Shown here one piece after another: positions 7,565 to 17,745 of a stretch of DNA of 52,293 nt. The stretch spans positions 1-52,293 of the forward strand of contig NZ_LYBM01000036.1 in assembly GCF_001707825.1 (NCBI RefSeq), written 5' to 3'. Positions within the stretch are counted from its first letter, which is position 1. Every line of letters begins with the position of its first letter. The DNA comes from Veronia pacifica. Lineage in GTDB: Bacteria > Pseudomonadota > Gammaproteobacteria > Enterobacterales > Vibrionaceae. Made by a program: the position numbers and the translations under genes. The notes under the pieces were generated by a model. The model saw only the letters and a program-made list of their open reading frames with translations, did not search any database and was not told where the DNA came from.

Positions 7565-9235
7565 ATGCCGTTCTTTCTGATTCTCATTTTGCTTCTTCTG
7601 CCTTCAACGGTATCAGCAGCATCGACCCTTACTATGATCCCTCGACTGACGGATGGACATCAGAGGAACTTTAATCCGTTCAGGGCCAATTCAGTATCGA
7701 CCACCAAGGGCTTTATCTTCGAGCCGCTGTTTATTACGGCCGCGGAAAAACGTTACTACCGTCTTGCTGATAGCGTCACCTTCTCAGATGATTTGTCGAA
7801 AATAAAACTTCACCTCCGTTCTGGGATCACGTGGTCAGACGGTCAGCCGTTCGTTGCCGAGGATGTGGTATACAGCCTTAATCTGCAGAAAGACACGCCT
7901 AATCTGGATATTCATCATGTGGGTGAAAAGATAAAGTCGGTATCAAAGACGGGCCCCCGAGAGGTGACGGTTACGCTCAAGCAACCAAACACTCACTTCC
8001 TTACACTGTTGGCTCACAGCCCTATTGTGCCTTTCCATCAATGGAAAACAGTCAAGGATCCGGAAACCTTCCTCAATCCGGATCCCATCGGAACAGGCCC
8101 TTTCACCAAGATAAGCTCTTTCTCTTCACAGGAAGTGGTTCAGTGCCGCAATCCAAAATACTGGCAAGCGTCAAAGCTGGCTATCGATTGTATTCGCTAC
8201 CCGAAAGTAGCCAGTAATGAGGAGTTAGTTGACAGGCTAAGCGCGGGTGAAATTGATTGGGCAAGTGCCTTTATACCGGATATCGACCGAAACTACGCTG
8301 CTTACTCCCCTCATCACAAATACCATCCGGATGTTTCCAGTGTAGTGAGCCTGCTGTTCAATTTTGACAATCCGGATCCGAATATCAAGCAGGTGATCAG
8401 CGATATCCGGTTCAGAAGGGCAATGTCGATGGCGATAGACAGAGAACTGTTGATCAATATCGCTGTATTCGGTCAGGGACAACTCGTCACAACGCCCAGC
8501 GGGCTTGAGCCAAAGTTCAGCAGTTGGGTCAATCCATCACATCGGGATCAGTTTAACTACTACATCCGCTATCATCCGAGTGCTTCTAAACGTCTGTTAG
8601 ACAACATGAACATCAAGGACAAGGATGGCGATGGCTACCGCGAGTTACCCTCAGGAAAACCTCTGTACTTGTCGATCATCACTCCGAAAGGCTGGTCAGA
8701 TTTCGAATCTTCTGCAGAAGTCATTAAAGATATGGCGGCGACGATTGGTATCAAGGTGATTCATTCATCCGTCAACTTCAGTTTGTATGAAGAGTTAATG
8801 GCGACAGCGGATTATGACATTACACTCACCAACTACCCGAGGGGGAACTCCCCGTTCATTTATTTTGATGCTGCTTTTAACAGCGAACACCAGAAAAAAG
8901 AATCGCCACGTTATGCCAGACATTACTTTGTACAGCCCAAAGTGGATGCTCTTTTACACGAATACAAGGTGACCAAGTCTCTGGATGATAAGAAAGTCAT
9001 CATTGATAAGCTGGAGGCACTGCTGGTTCGCAAGCAAGTGACGGTACCTCTTTATTACAAAATAGATACCGTGGAGTACAACAGCACGCGCTTTAAAGGA
9101 TGGTGGCAAGATGACCAGCAGCACGGCAAGGTGCCGCCCATCTGGTCGAACTCGCAACTGCGCCTTCTGCAAACGCTGGACCTATCAGAGGCGAAACACA
9201 AAGAGCGGGAACTCGACCAATATCACCCTCAATAA
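7565..9235 (+). CDS. Orphan family-5 binding protein, chitobiose-binding-protein-like
   Basis: This is a periplasmic solute-binding protein of the oligopeptide/family-5 type, 556 residues with a signal peptide (cleavage near VSA, residue 18). From memory, the whole length resembles the (GlcNAc)2-binding protein CBP of Vibrio. Shared features are RNFNPF near the N-terminus, WSDGQPF.AEDVVYS, PIGTGPF, FIPDIDR.YAA, FRRAMSMAIDR and a C-terminal FKGWW. CBP both feeds a chitobiose ABC transporter and holds the sensor ChiS inactive. Here no permease or ATPase for such a substrate is nearby; the adjacent operon belongs to the amino-acid class. The protein may therefore serve a distant transporter or act as a sensor partner. 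It ends four bases before the convergent TPR gene. Similarity to CBP is recollection, not a database result. Confidence 0.8.
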   Translation: MPFFLILILLLLPSTVSAASTLTMIPRLTDGHQRNFNPFRANSVSTTKGFIFEPLFITAAEKRYYRLADSVTFSDDLSKIKLHLRSGITWSDGQPFVAEDVVYSLNLQKDTPNLDIHHVGEKIKSVSKTGPREVTVTLKQPNTHFLTLLAHSPIVPFHQWKTVKDPETFLNPDPIGTGPFTKISSFSSQEVVQCRNPKYWQASKLAIDCIRYPKVASNEELVDRLSAGEIDWASAFIPDIDRNYAAYSPHHKYHPDVSSVVSLLFNFDNPDPNIKQVISDIRFRRAMSMAIDRELLINIAVFGQGQLVTTPSGLEPKFSSWVNPSHRDQFNYYIRYHPSASKRLLDNMNIKDKDGDGYRELPSGKPLYLSIITPKGWSDFESSAEVIKDMAATIGIKVIHSSVNFSLYEELMATADYDITLTNYPRGNSPFIYFDAAFNSEHQKKESPRYARHYFVQPKVDALLHEYKVTKSLDDKKVIIDKLEALLVRKQVTVPLYYKIDTVEYNSTRFKGWWQDDQQHGKVPPIWSNSQLRLLQTLDLSEAKHKERELDQYHPQ

Positions 9236-9239
9236 CGCG

Positions 9240-10418
9240 TTATTTTGCAGGCCTGTTTTTGAGTACATCAAGCGTGGACAGCCAGTAGCTGGCATCAGAA
9301 TCAGGCGCGCGCTTTTGCCACTCACGTAAGGCAATATCGGCTTGCTGATATTGCCCCGCTTTCATGGCGCAATACCCTGCCATTTTCCAAAGCGCGACAT
9401 CGTTAGAAGCACCAATAGAAATCGCCAGTTCAGCCGCATCACTGCAGGTCGTAAATTCACCCTCTTTGAGTGCAGATTGCGCCTTCACCTTGAGTACCTG
9501 CATTTCAGGCTCCGACGTCAGGTTATTTGCCGTCTTCAATGCTTCTCGCCATTGTTGCGATTCAAACTGGTACTTGAGCAGCCATTTCAGGTTCTGACGA
9601 TTTGTTTCCAGAATCCGGGAAGACAGACCAACATTAATCGCTTCAGCCGCCACCTCTGTATTACCAGAGCGATAGGCAGAATCTGCCATCAACAGGAAAT
9701 CATTTGCAATAAGCTCTTTTCCTGACGCGATGACCTGACGAATGATCAAATATGAGCGCGGATAGTCTTTCGTTTTGAAATACACTCTCGCCCGGCTGCG
9801 TTTTAGCTCAACAGACAAGCCATAGCGACTTTCAATCGCTGTCAGCGTGTTAAGAAGCGGCGTAAACAGGCCCAGTTTTTCCTGACACTGTGCTTTTATT
9901 ACCCAGATGTCTTTTGTAGGCTCAGTCAAATCCTGCAATAGGCGATCGTGGTGCGTGAGCACTTTTTTGCACTGATCCAGCTTGTAGAGGGTGCGGACAT
10001 AGGACAGACGATATCTCACGTCGTCAGGCTCAAGACGAAGATAGTGCGATGTAAACGCCGCGCTCGCGCGATGCATCTTACGTTCCCCTGAAATCAGGAT
10101 TAACTGTTTCAGAGTATCGCGCAGGTAATCTGGCGGTAACATTCTAGACTGGTAAGCCAGCAGCAGATTTTGCTGTGCTTCAATAATATTACCAAGTCCC
10201 CAGTAAGCTCTGCCACGAAACGTAGCTAGAATCGCTTTTTGCTCTGCATCTTTTGCTGTAGCAGCATCAGTCAGAGTCAGCGCCTGCTGATAGTTCCCTA
10301 ACTGAAGCTCTTGCCTGATTAAACCCAGGTTGTCAGAAAAAGTAACTGGCGGAACGTCCTGTTCAGCAGCATACAGGGAGCAAGGCAAAAGGAGTACGAG
10401 TAACCAAATGCCTCTCAT
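9240..10418 (-). CDS. Periplasmic TPR-repeat protein
   Basis: A signal peptide (MRGIWLLVLLLPCSLYAA) is followed by helical repeats throughout 392 residues. Several resemble tetratricopeptide repeats, for example GNYQQALTLTDAA near residue 41, SGNTEVAAEAINVGL, and a C-terminal unit AGQYQQADIALREW. TPR proteins are protein-interaction scaffolds. Related secreted TPR proteins occur beside TonB systems in Vibrio, but no TonB, ExbB or ExbD gene is here, so I assign no partner. The gene is convergent with the binding-protein gene, with a gap of only four bases. I see no enzyme motif. Confidence 0.75.
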   Translation of the reverse strand: MRGIWLLVLLLPCSLYAAEQDVPPVTFSDNLGLIRQELQLGNYQQALTLTDAATAKDAEQKAILATFRGRAYWGLGNIIEAQQNLLLAYQSRMLPPDYLRDTLKQLILISGERKMHRASAAFTSHYLRLEPDDVRYRLSYVRTLYKLDQCKKVLTHHDRLLQDLTEPTKDIWVIKAQCQEKLGLFTPLLNTLTAIESRYGLSVELKRSRARVYFKTKDYPRSYLIIRQVIASGKELIANDFLLMADSAYRSGNTEVAAEAINVGLSSRILETNRQNLKWLLKYQFESQQWREALKTANNLTSEPEMQVLKVKAQSALKEGEFTTCSDAAELAISIGASNDVALWKMAGYCAMKAGQYQQADIALREWQKRAPDSDASYWLSTLDVLKNRPAK

Positions 10419-10600
10419 ATCAATCCATGACCTTGTTTAGTTCTGATTTTCAATAATTCCTTAAATGGTATTGGAAAAGCTATCTGCACACTGTCCCATT
10501 ACTAACACAGTCGTATGAGCACTTTATCTCTTGGATGCTCGCATCTGTCTCATACTGGGTATACACTTCACGCCCTCAATCACTTTCCTGAACTCAGATA

Positions 10601-12354
10601 ATGAAGACCTTTATTCCCGGTAAAGACGCGGCTCTGGAAGAGTCCATTGAACGCTTTAACAGCAAATTGTCTCATCATGGTTTCGATATTGAGGCAGTAT
10701 CCTGGCTCAACCCTGTCCCGAATGTATGGTCAGTTCATATCCGCGACAAAGCCGCACCGATGAACTTCACCAATGGTAAAGGTGCCAGCAAGAAAGCCGC
10801 CTTAGCGTCTGCATTAGGTGAATACTTTGAGCGCCTGTCATGTAACTACTTTTATGCCGACTATTATCTGGGTGAACAGGTTGCCAGTGGTGATTTTGTT
10901 CACTACCCAAATGAAAAGTGGTATCCACTGACTGACGACGACAGCGTACCTGAAGAGCTGCTTGATGATGACATGCGGGCATTCTATGACCCGGATCAGC
11001 AACTGTTAGCCAGCGATCTGGTTGATTTACAATCAGGCAATGAAGAACGCGGTATCTGTGCTCTGCCATTCGTACGTCAGAAAGATCAGCAAACCGTTTA
11101 TGTGCCAATGAACTTGATTGGCAATCTGTATGTCTCCAACGGGATGTCAGCGGGTAACACCGAAACAGAAGCACGCAGTCAGGCATTGTCAGAAGTGTTT
11201 GAGCGTGCGATCAAAAACCGGATTATCGCGGAGCGAATCACCCTGCCAGTGATTCCTGAAGAGGTGATGGCACGTTTCCCTTCGATTCAGCATCTATTGA
11301 TGCACTGATTGCCGAAGGTTTCCCGGTTGTGGCCTACGATGCATCTTTAGGTGGTCAATATCCGGTGATCTGTGTGGTGCTGTTCAACCCAACTAACGGC
11401 ACGTGCTTCACCTCTTTTGGCGCACACCCCAAGTTTCAGGTGGCATTAGAACGAACCGTCACTGAATTGCTTCAGGGTCGCAGCCTGCGTGATCTGGATG
11501 TGTTTGAGGCACCGTCATTCCACGATGAGGATGTGGCCGACCACCATAACCTTGAGACCCACTTTATTGATTCCTCAGGCACAGTGTCTTGGGATATGTT
11601 CCGTACCACAGCCGACTATGCGTTCAGTGACTGGAACTTCGAAGGCAGCTCAGTTGAAGAGTGCGAGTGGTTGCTGGCAAAACTGCACGCAGAAAATGCT
11701 GATGCTTACATCGCTGATTATCAGCATCTGGATGTGAACTGCTGCCGGATCATTGTGCCGGGCTGGTCTGAAATTTATCCACCAGAAGAAATACAGATCG
11801 CGAATAACAATCGCGGCACTGAGTTACGTCATGCGCTCAGCCATCTGCTTAAAAACAAGATGGATGATGCGAGCTGTGAAGCACTGTTTGATGTGATTGA
11901 ACAGGCAGATTTTGATGATGCCAACATGGTTGCTGAACTGATTGGTATTTGCCCCGATGCAGGCACGGCATGGAAAACCCTGACCATTGGTGAACTCAAG
12001 TGTCTGCTCAGTCTGGCCATGGGCGATCTTGAGTCTGCGCTTGATTTTGCGGTCTGGTGCGCCGACTACAACGCGACCTTGTACAACCAACAGAGAATGA
12101 TCTTTATGCGCTGCCTGCAAGCAAGTCTTGAGCTGGCAATGGATGAGGAACGTGATGCCACCGAATACCATCAGGCGTTTGGCTTCACCTACAGCGAGGC
12201 AACTCGTGATGCGGTGTGGCAATCTATCTCAGGTGACGTCAGGTTTTATGGGCTGGCAATTGAAAATGATGATCTTCTGTCATTTTCTGCCCATCAGAAG
12301 CTCTTAGCGGCTTACCAAAAGCTGCAGGTGGCTAAAGCAAACCATGCGGGCTAA
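10601..12354 (+). pseudogene. ycaO: ycaO, split by a one-base frameshift (or sequence error)
   Basis: The first frame (10601–11308) gives the N-terminal YcaO cyclase-type domain, with FTNGKGA..KAALASALGEYFERLS, SGNEERG and ALSEVFER motifs near the ATP site. It then hits a stop after SIQHLLMH. A second frame resumes at about 11296 with IDALIAEGFPVVAYDASLGG and runs to 12354, completing the YcaO domain and the C-terminal helical domain. Together they match E. coli YcaO (about 586 aa) end to end. One missing base between about 11285 and 11300 explains the break; I see no slippery heptamer. YcaO assists RimO-dependent methylthiolation of ribosomal protein S12. Its place directly upstream of focA–pflB is conserved in enterobacteria. 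Either it is a recent pseudogene or the assembly lost a base. A hairpin without a T-tract follows at 12366–12392. Confidence 0.88.
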
Positions 12355-12575
12355 TCCATAATTTTTTGGCAGGCTATCCATTGGCCTGCCAATCTCCTTC
12401 CAATGTCGAATTTGAAGACATTACAACGACTAAAAATACGTACACTTCTCATCCAACCCGCTCTGATTAAAATTTTTGTTTAACATTTAAAATTATTTAT
12501 ATTCAATAAAAACATAATGTTATGTGAAAATCACAGGTTTTACAGATAGTAGCCCAACGGAAAGCCTCACTCTTA

Positions 12576-12589
12576 CTGATCCAGATCAA
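12576..12589. promoter_or_regulatory. FNR-type box upstream of focA
   Basis: CTGAT, four bases, ATCAA matches the FNR consensus TTGAT-N4-ATCAA at nine of ten positions. It lies about 50–60 bases before the likely focA start codon. FNR activation of focA–pfl under anaerobic conditions is well established in E. coli. AT-rich DNA upstream (12470–12540) could hold ArcA sites, but I cannot define one. Confidence 0.65.
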
Positions 12590-12637
12590 ATCTGGTGAAA
12601 ATTCGCTTTGTTAGTATCAGTTCAGACCCCAATTTTG

Positions 12638-13549
12638 ATGATGTCGGGCAATACAGTGAACAGAAAAAACAATCCATTTGATGCACTGCTTCCACCGGAA
12701 ATGGCAAAAAAAGCCGAAGACGTCGGTGTGTATAAAGCCACCAAATCTCCTTTTCAATCTTTCATCCTCGCCATCACCGCTGGCATCTTTATTTCCATCG
12801 CTTTTGTGTTCTACACCACAGTTACCACGGGCTCAGAAGACATGCCGTTTGGCATGGCGAAATTTGTTGGCGGCCTCGCGTTCAGCCTTGGTCTGATTCT
12901 CGTCGTGATCTGCGGCGGAGAGCTGTTTACATCGACTGTGTTGACCTCTGTTGCCAAAGCCAGTAACCGAATTAGCTGGCAACAGCTTGGCAGAAACTGG
13001 CTGACCGTTTATGTCGGCAACATGTTCGGGGCGTGCTTCTTTGTGGCTCTGATTTGGCTGGCGGGGCAGCATATGGCAGGCCAAGGTGGCTGGGGCATCA
13101 ACGCAATGAAAATTGCCCAGCACAAGCTCCATCATGGATTTATCCAGGCAGTGGTATTAGGCACCCTGTGTAACCTGATGGTCTGCCTCGCCATTTGGAT
13201 GACCTTTTCATGTCGGACAGTAACCGACAAGATTCTTTGTATGATGCTGCCTGTCTCAATGTTTGTTGCCTCAGGCTTTGAGCACAGCATCGCCAACATG
13301 TTCATGATCCCTATGGCCATTGTGATCAAATCATTTGCAGGCCCTGAGTTTTGGGCGGCGTCCGGCCACACTGTTGCAGAGTTTTCAGACCTGACAGTGC
13401 CTCACTTTATTTTTAATAACCTGATCCCCGTAACGATAGGCAACATCATAGGTGGCGGGTTGTTGGTCGGGATGACCTATTGGCTGATTTACCGACGTGG
13501 CGAGACACAACAAGCAGCCGAGGCTGCCAGCAACTCGACACGCGCTTAA
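12638..13549 (+). CDS. focA: Formate channel
   Basis: FocA is a pentameric inner-membrane channel that exports formate made by PflB and can re-import it. The 303-residue product has six transmembrane segments and family landmarks. The N-terminal NPFDALLPPEMAKKAEDVGVYKA helix contacts PflB in E. coli. The LFTSTVL segment corresponds to the omega loop, FEHSIANMF holds the pore His, and NLIPVTIGNIIGGG follows. The frame is open from a TTG at 12608. I use the first ATG (12638), but ATG 12641 or GTG 12656 (giving NRKNNPFD, closest to E. coli) are equally possible, as none has a strong ribosome site. It precedes pflB by 45 bases, an operon arrangement. Confidence 0.94.
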   Translation: MMSGNTVNRKNNPFDALLPPEMAKKAEDVGVYKATKSPFQSFILAITAGIFISIAFVFYTTVTTGSEDMPFGMAKFVGGLAFSLGLILVVICGGELFTSTVLTSVAKASNRISWQQLGRNWLTVYVGNMFGACFFVALIWLAGQHMAGQGGWGINAMKIAQHKLHHGFIQAVVLGTLCNLMVCLAIWMTFSCRTVTDKILCMMLPVSMFVASGFEHSIANMFMIPMAIVIKSFAGPEFWAASGHTVAEFSDLTVPHFIFNNLIPVTIGNIIGGGLLVGMTYWLIYRRGETQQAAEAASNSTRA

Positions 13550-13594
13550 AAATTAAAAAACTTATATTTTCAGAATTATACAAGGTAGGCGATT

Positions 13595-15871
13595 ATGGCT
13601 GAGCAATTTGCAGCGGCATGGGAAGGCTTCAAAGGCGGTGACTGGCAGAACGATGTCAACGTTCGTGATTTCATTCAGGCAAACTACACCCCTTATGAAG
13701 GTGATGAATCTTTCATGAGCCCTGAGGGCACAGAAGCAACCAACGCTCTGTGGGACAAGGTTATGGAAGGCATTAAGCAAGAAAATGCTACCCACTCTCC
13801 AGTTGATTTTGACACGTCTCTGGTATCAACCATTACCTCTCACGATGCTGGTTATATTAATAAAGATCTCGAAACCATTGTCGGACTTCAAACTGATGCA
13901 CCACTTAAACGCGCGATCATGCCAAATGGCGGCATCCGAATGATAGAAGGCTCATGCAAAGCCTATGACCGCGAGCTGGATCCTCAGGTATCAAAAATCT
14001 TCTCTGAATACCGTAAAACCCATAATCAGGGTGTCTTTGATGTCTACACACCGGACATTATGAAATGCCGCAAGTCAGGCGTGCTGACAGGCCTGCCTGA
14101 CGCTTATGGTCGTGGCCGTATCATTGGTGATTACCGCCGTGTTGCACTGTACGGTGTCGATTTTCTGATCAAAGACAAGCTGGCCCAGTTCCACTCACTG
14201 CAAGAGAAACTGGAATCTGGTGACGATCTGCACATGACCATGCAATTACGCGAAGAGATCGCCGAACAGCACCGTGCACTGAACCAAATGAAAGAAATGG
14301 CTGCCAAATATGGCTGTGATATTTCCCGTCCGGCACAGACGGCGCAGGAAGCGGTACAGTGGACTTACTTTGGTTATCTGGCTGCGGTGAAATCTCAGAA
14401 CGGTGCCGCCATGTCATTGGGCCGCGTGTCTACCTTCCTTGATATCTACATCGAACGTGACATCGCAACAGGCAAGATCACCGAAACTGACGCACAGGAA
14501 ATGATCGACCACTTTGTGATGAAGTTGCGTATGGTCCGCTTCCTACGTACCCCAGAGTATGATGAGCTGTTTTCAGGTGATCCAATCTGGGCAACAGAAT
14601 CAATTGGCGGTATGGGTGTTGATGGCCGTACTCTGGTCAGCCGTACCAGCTTCCGCTTCCTTAACACCCTCTACACCATGGGCCCTTCACCGGAGCCGAA
14701 CATCACCGTACTCTGGTCTGAGCAACTGCCGGAAGGCTTCAAAAAGTACTGTGCCAAGGTCTCTATCGATACCTCGTCAATTCAGTATGAGAATGACGAC
14801 CTAATGCGTCCTGACTTCGACAATGATGACTATGCGATTGCCTGCTGCGTGTCGCCTATGGTGGTTGGCAAACACATGCAGTTCTTCGGTGCCCGTGCCA
14901 ATCTGGCAAAAACACTGCTGTATGTGATCAACGGTGGTGTTGACGAGAAACTCAAGCTGCAGGTAGGCCCGAAAGAGTCCCCTATGGCTGATGAGATACT
15001 CGACTTCGATAAAGTCTGGACCAAGCTCGACAGCTTTATGGACTGGCTGGCAACACAGTACGTGACGGCACTGAACGCTATTCACTACTCTCACGATAAA
15101 TACAGCTATGAGTCTGCCCTGATGGCACTGCATGACCGCGATGTCAAGCGCACCATGGCCTGTGGTATTGCGGGTCTGTCTGTTGCCGCTGACTCTTTGT
15201 CTGCCATTAAGTACGCCAAAGTATCGCCTATCCGTGATGAAGATGGAATCGCGACTGACTTTACGATTGAGGGTGATTATCCGAAGTTTGGTAATAATGA
15301 TGATCGCGTTGATAGCATTGCCTGTGAACTGGTTGAGAAGTTTATGAACAAGGTTCGCAAACTGAAAACCTACCGTGATGCTGAGCCAACTCAATCAGTA
15401 CTGACTATTACCTCAAACGTGGTCTACGGCAAAAAAACCGGTAACACGCCTGATGGCCGACGTGCTGGCGCACCATTTGCACCGGGAGCCAACCCCATGC
15501 ATGGCCGAGATGAGAAAGGAGCCGTTGCCTCACTGACGTCGGTAGCAAAACTGCCGTTTGAGCACGCCAAAGACGGTATCTCTTATACCTTCTCCATTGT
15601 TCCCAATGCACTGGGCAAAGACGACGACGCCCGCCGTACCAACCTTGCTGGTATGATGGACGGTTACTTCCACCATGACAACGAAATGGAAGGCGGTCAG
15701 CACCTCAATGTCAACGTGATGAACCGCGAGATGTTGCTGGATGCGATGGAAAACCCTGAGGAATATCCGCAACTGACGATTCGCGTATCTGGCTATGCAG
15801 TGCGTTTCAACTCGCTGACCAAAGAACAGCAACAAGACGTGATCGCGCGAACCTTCACGCAAACCATGTAA
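13595..15871 (+). CDS. pflB: Formate acetyltransferase (pyruvate formate-lyase)
   Basis: PflB converts pyruvate and CoA to acetyl-CoA and formate during anaerobic growth, in the cytoplasm, as a glycyl-radical homodimer. The 758-residue protein contains the active-site Cys417–Cys418 pair (IACCVSPM) and the radical-bearing Gly733 in [12 protein letters not shown]. Both are in the expected register relative to E. coli, which is two residues longer. It sits between the formate channel and its activase. Its acetyl-CoA can pass to Pta and AckA, encoded about 5 kb downstream. Regulation by FNR is inferred from the box before focA; a hairpin before pflA may set the lower level of the activase. Confidence 0.98.
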   Translation: MAEQFAAAWEGFKGGDWQNDVNVRDFIQANYTPYEGDESFMSPEGTEATNALWDKVMEGIKQENATHSPVDFDTSLVSTITSHDAGYINKDLETIVGLQTDAPLKRAIMPNGGIRMIEGSCKAYDRELDPQVSKIFSEYRKTHNQGVFDVYTPDIMKCRKSGVLTGLPDAYGRGRIIGDYRRVALYGVDFLIKDKLAQFHSLQEKLESGDDLHMTMQLREEIAEQHRALNQMKEMAAKYGCDISRPAQTAQEAVQWTYFGYLAAVKSQNGAAMSLGRVSTFLDIYIERDIATGKITETDAQEMIDHFVMKLRMVRFLRTPEYDELFSGDPIWATESIGGMGVDGRTLVSRTSFRFLNTLYTMGPSPEPNITVLWSEQLPEGFKKYCAKVSIDTSSIQYENDDLMRPDFDNDDYAIACCVSPMVVGKHMQFFGARANLAKTLLYVINGGVDEKLKLQVGPKESPMADEILDFDKVWTKLDSFMDWLATQYVTALNAIHYSHDKYSYESALMALHDRDVKRTMACGIAGLSVAADSLSAIKYAKVSPIRDEDGIATDFTIEGDYPKFGNNDDRVDSIACELVEKFMNKVRKLKTYRDAEPTQSVLTITSNVVYGKKTGNTPDGRRAGAPFAPGANPMHGRDEKGAVASLTSVAKLPFEHAKDGISYTFSIVPNALGKDDDARRTNLAGMMDGYFHHDNEMEGGQHLNVNVMNREMLLDAMENPEEYPQLTIRVSGYAVRFNSLTKEQQQDVIARTFTQTM

Positions 15872-15926
15872 TTAATGGATGGCACTGCTTTGCGGTGTCA
15901 TCACTTCTTCCCTTCTGCGGAGGGGA

Positions 15927-15971
15927 TTGAGCTGAGGCGGTTAACCTCTGTGATCAGTCGCCTCAGCTCAA
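15927..15971 (+). terminator. Long hairpin between pflB and pflA (partial terminator)
   Basis: A perfect 13-base-pair stem (TTGAGCTGAGGCG at 15927–15939, complement at 15959–15971) closes a 19-base loop. Only a short T-tract follows, four bases downstream. It lies about 55 bases after the pflB stop and 36 bases before pflA. A leaky terminator or mRNA-stabilising stem would give much more PflB than its catalytic activase. Confidence 0.75.
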
Positions 15972-16007
15972 TCAGTTTTAACCTGCACATGCAGTTGGAG
16001 ATCCCTT

Positions 16008-16748
16008 ATGTCAGTCATGGGACGCATTCATTCCGTAGAATCCTGCGGCACTGTCGATGGACCCGGCATTCGTTTTATTGTTTTTTTGCAGGGCTGTCTG
16101 ATGCGTTGCAAGTACTGCCACAACCGGGATACCTGGGACACCCATCAGGGGCGTCAGGCTTCCGTTGATGAGCTGATCGGAGAGGCAGTGACGTACCGCC
16201 ATTTTATGAAAGCTTCTGGCGGGGGTGTCACGGCATCAGGCGGTGAAGCTATGCTGCAGCCGGAGTTTGTCCGCGACTTCTTCTCTGCAGCCAAACAGAA
16301 AGGACTGCATACCTGTCTCGACACCAATGGTTATATCCGCAAGTACACACCAGCCATTGATGAGGTCTTGGATAATACCGATTTGGTCATGCTAGACCTT
16401 AAACAGCTTAATGACGAGGTTCATCAGGATCTGATTGGCGTCTCCAACAAACGGACTCTGGACTTTGCCCGCTACCTTCATGAGCGGGGACAAAAAACCT
16501 GGATTCGTTATGTCGTGGTACCGGGTTACAGCGACGACGAGCTGTCTGTCCGCAAGCTGGGCGCCTTTATTGAAATGATGGATAACATTGAAAAGGTCGA
16601 GCTGCTCCCATACCACAAACTGGGAGAGCATAAGTGGGAAACGCTGGGTTACGACTACCCACTTAAGGGCGTCGAACCTCCGTCCAGAGAGACGATGGAA
16701 CGCATCAAAAACATCATTGAAGGATACGGACACCAAGCAGTCTATTGA
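16008..16748 (+). CDS. pflA: Pyruvate formate-lyase activating enzyme
   Basis: PflA is a radical-SAM enzyme that abstracts a hydrogen from the PflB glycine to switch it on. The 246-residue protein has the CxxxCxxC cluster motif at Cys30, Cys34 and Cys37 (CLMRCKYC), the SAM-binding GGE segment ([12 protein letters not shown]) and the conserved HNRDTWD. It matches E. coli PflA along its length. The start ATG at 16008 gives the same N-terminus (MSV.GRIHS). It follows pflB after a strong hairpin and ends four bases before a convergent membrane-protein gene. Confidence 0.97.
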   Translation: MSVMGRIHSVESCGTVDGPGIRFIVFLQGCLMRCKYCHNRDTWDTHQGRQASVDELIGEAVTYRHFMKASGGGVTASGGEAMLQPEFVRDFFSAAKQKGLHTCLDTNGYIRKYTPAIDEVLDNTDLVMLDLKQLNDEVHQDLIGVSNKRTLDFARYLHERGQKTWIRYVVVPGYSDDELSVRKLGAFIEMMDNIEKVELLPYHKLGEHKWETLGYDYPLKGVEPPSRETMERIKNIIEGYGHQAVY

Positions 16749-16752
16749 GACC

Positions 16753-17397
16753 TTAACTCGGTGAAAGATAATCGCGATCACTGTAGGTTTTCAGCCATTG
16801 CGGTCTGTATATGGTCATCAGGGTGATGGCCATACCACTGAGTAACGCTTCGGGGAACCACATCAACAACGATAGCCTGAGATAGTCATGCCATATAGAT
16901 TTCCATGTATGGATATCTGCCAGCCAGTACCATCCGGCAACCAGACACTGGTGCAGGATCAGTGTCAGTCCCGCATTAAAAAATCCTGCGACGAAGATGT
17001 ACACGAACAGGTGGTGCGGTAACAGGTGATAACTGAGCAAGAAGATCAGATAACTGAAGAAAATTGGTATCACCATGTGGGTCAGTGAAAAGAGACCAGC
17101 CTCCTGCAAAGGCACCATCCCCAGCAGGAGCATAGAGAGAAGCACCGCAGCACAAATCCAGACAGCTGTTCTGGCTCCGTGGCTGAGTGTCAGTACGACC
17201 AAACCCAGAAAGTGTATATCCAGACCTTCACGGATCCCGGCTTTCATTCCCCACAGGAAAAATAACAATACCGAGGTGCCAAAGACCAGATGCTGGTAAC
17301 CTTTGTCCTGTCTCAGTTTATTAAGGCCTTCCGCCGGCCAGCAAAACCAAAGTACCGCCAGAAAAAGCATCCAGCTAATTGTCTGAACTATTTCCAT
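16753..17397 (-). CDS. CbiM-like integral membrane protein (ECF-transporter permease family)
   Basis: The 214-residue protein is almost entirely hydrophobic, with six to seven predicted membrane segments. The segments LDIHFLGLVVLTLSHGARTAVW and AGLFSLTHMVIPIFFSYL resemble the CbiM-type substrate-binding family used in Co/Ni uptake. I recall this as the shorter COG3235 branch, often annotated as an energy-coupling-factor permease. Several His (His62, His74, His107) could bind metal. No ATPase or T-component gene is nearby, so transport function is uncertain. It is convergent with pflA with a four-base gap. The family call is moderate; the substrate is unknown. Confidence 0.6.
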   Translation of the reverse strand: MEIVQTISWMLFLAVLWFCWPAEGLNKLRQDKGYQHLVFGTSVLLFFLWGMKAGIREGLDIHFLGLVVLTLSHGARTAVWICAAVLLSMLLLGMVPLQEAGLFSLTHMVIPIFFSYLIFLLSYHLLPHHLFVYIFVAGFFNAGLTLILHQCLVAGWYWLADIHTWKSIWHDYLRLSLLMWFPEALLSGMAITLMTIYRPQWLKTYSDRDYLSPS

Positions 17398-17745
17398 GTC
17401 TGTTCCGAAAGTCTGCTCTACACTGCTTGAAATTCGCCCGAATCGCTCCGTCTGAAGCTCACCATCAGGCGTCTGTATTTATGTAATTTTTAGGCAAAAA
17501 AACGAGATATTCAGCCGTATGTATTGTGTAAATGACGACGCTGTAAACACACTATCCTAGTGCACATTATCCGCATCTGGCGTCTTATTGTCTTAACCAT
17601 TACGCATAGAGGTTCTCACCTGATCCTTTAGGGCACAAAAAACTCATCTTGAGGATATTTGCCACAGGATGAGGTTTTCAAATCTTGCAGCTATCTGCAA
17701 CACCCCGTATCCTTGCCGCTCTGTTTTCAGGTTGACGGTTTCACC
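17398..17745. other. Divergent intergenic region before rlmA
   Basis: This gap lies between the minus-strand membrane-protein gene and rlmA and should hold both promoters. The rlmA frame is open from a TTG at 17659, but the extra 29 codons match no known RlmA N-terminus. I see no RNA gene or repeat. Confidence 0.4.

Noticed and set aside
11280-11310. Programmed ribosomal frameshift in ycaO
   Set aside because: A –1 shift would restore the frame, but I see no slippery heptamer or following pseudoknot, and YcaO is not known to be made this way.
12366-12392. Hairpin after ycaO as a Rho-independent terminator
   Set aside because: The stem is good, but T bases precede rather than follow it on the plus strand, so it is not a canonical terminator in either direction.
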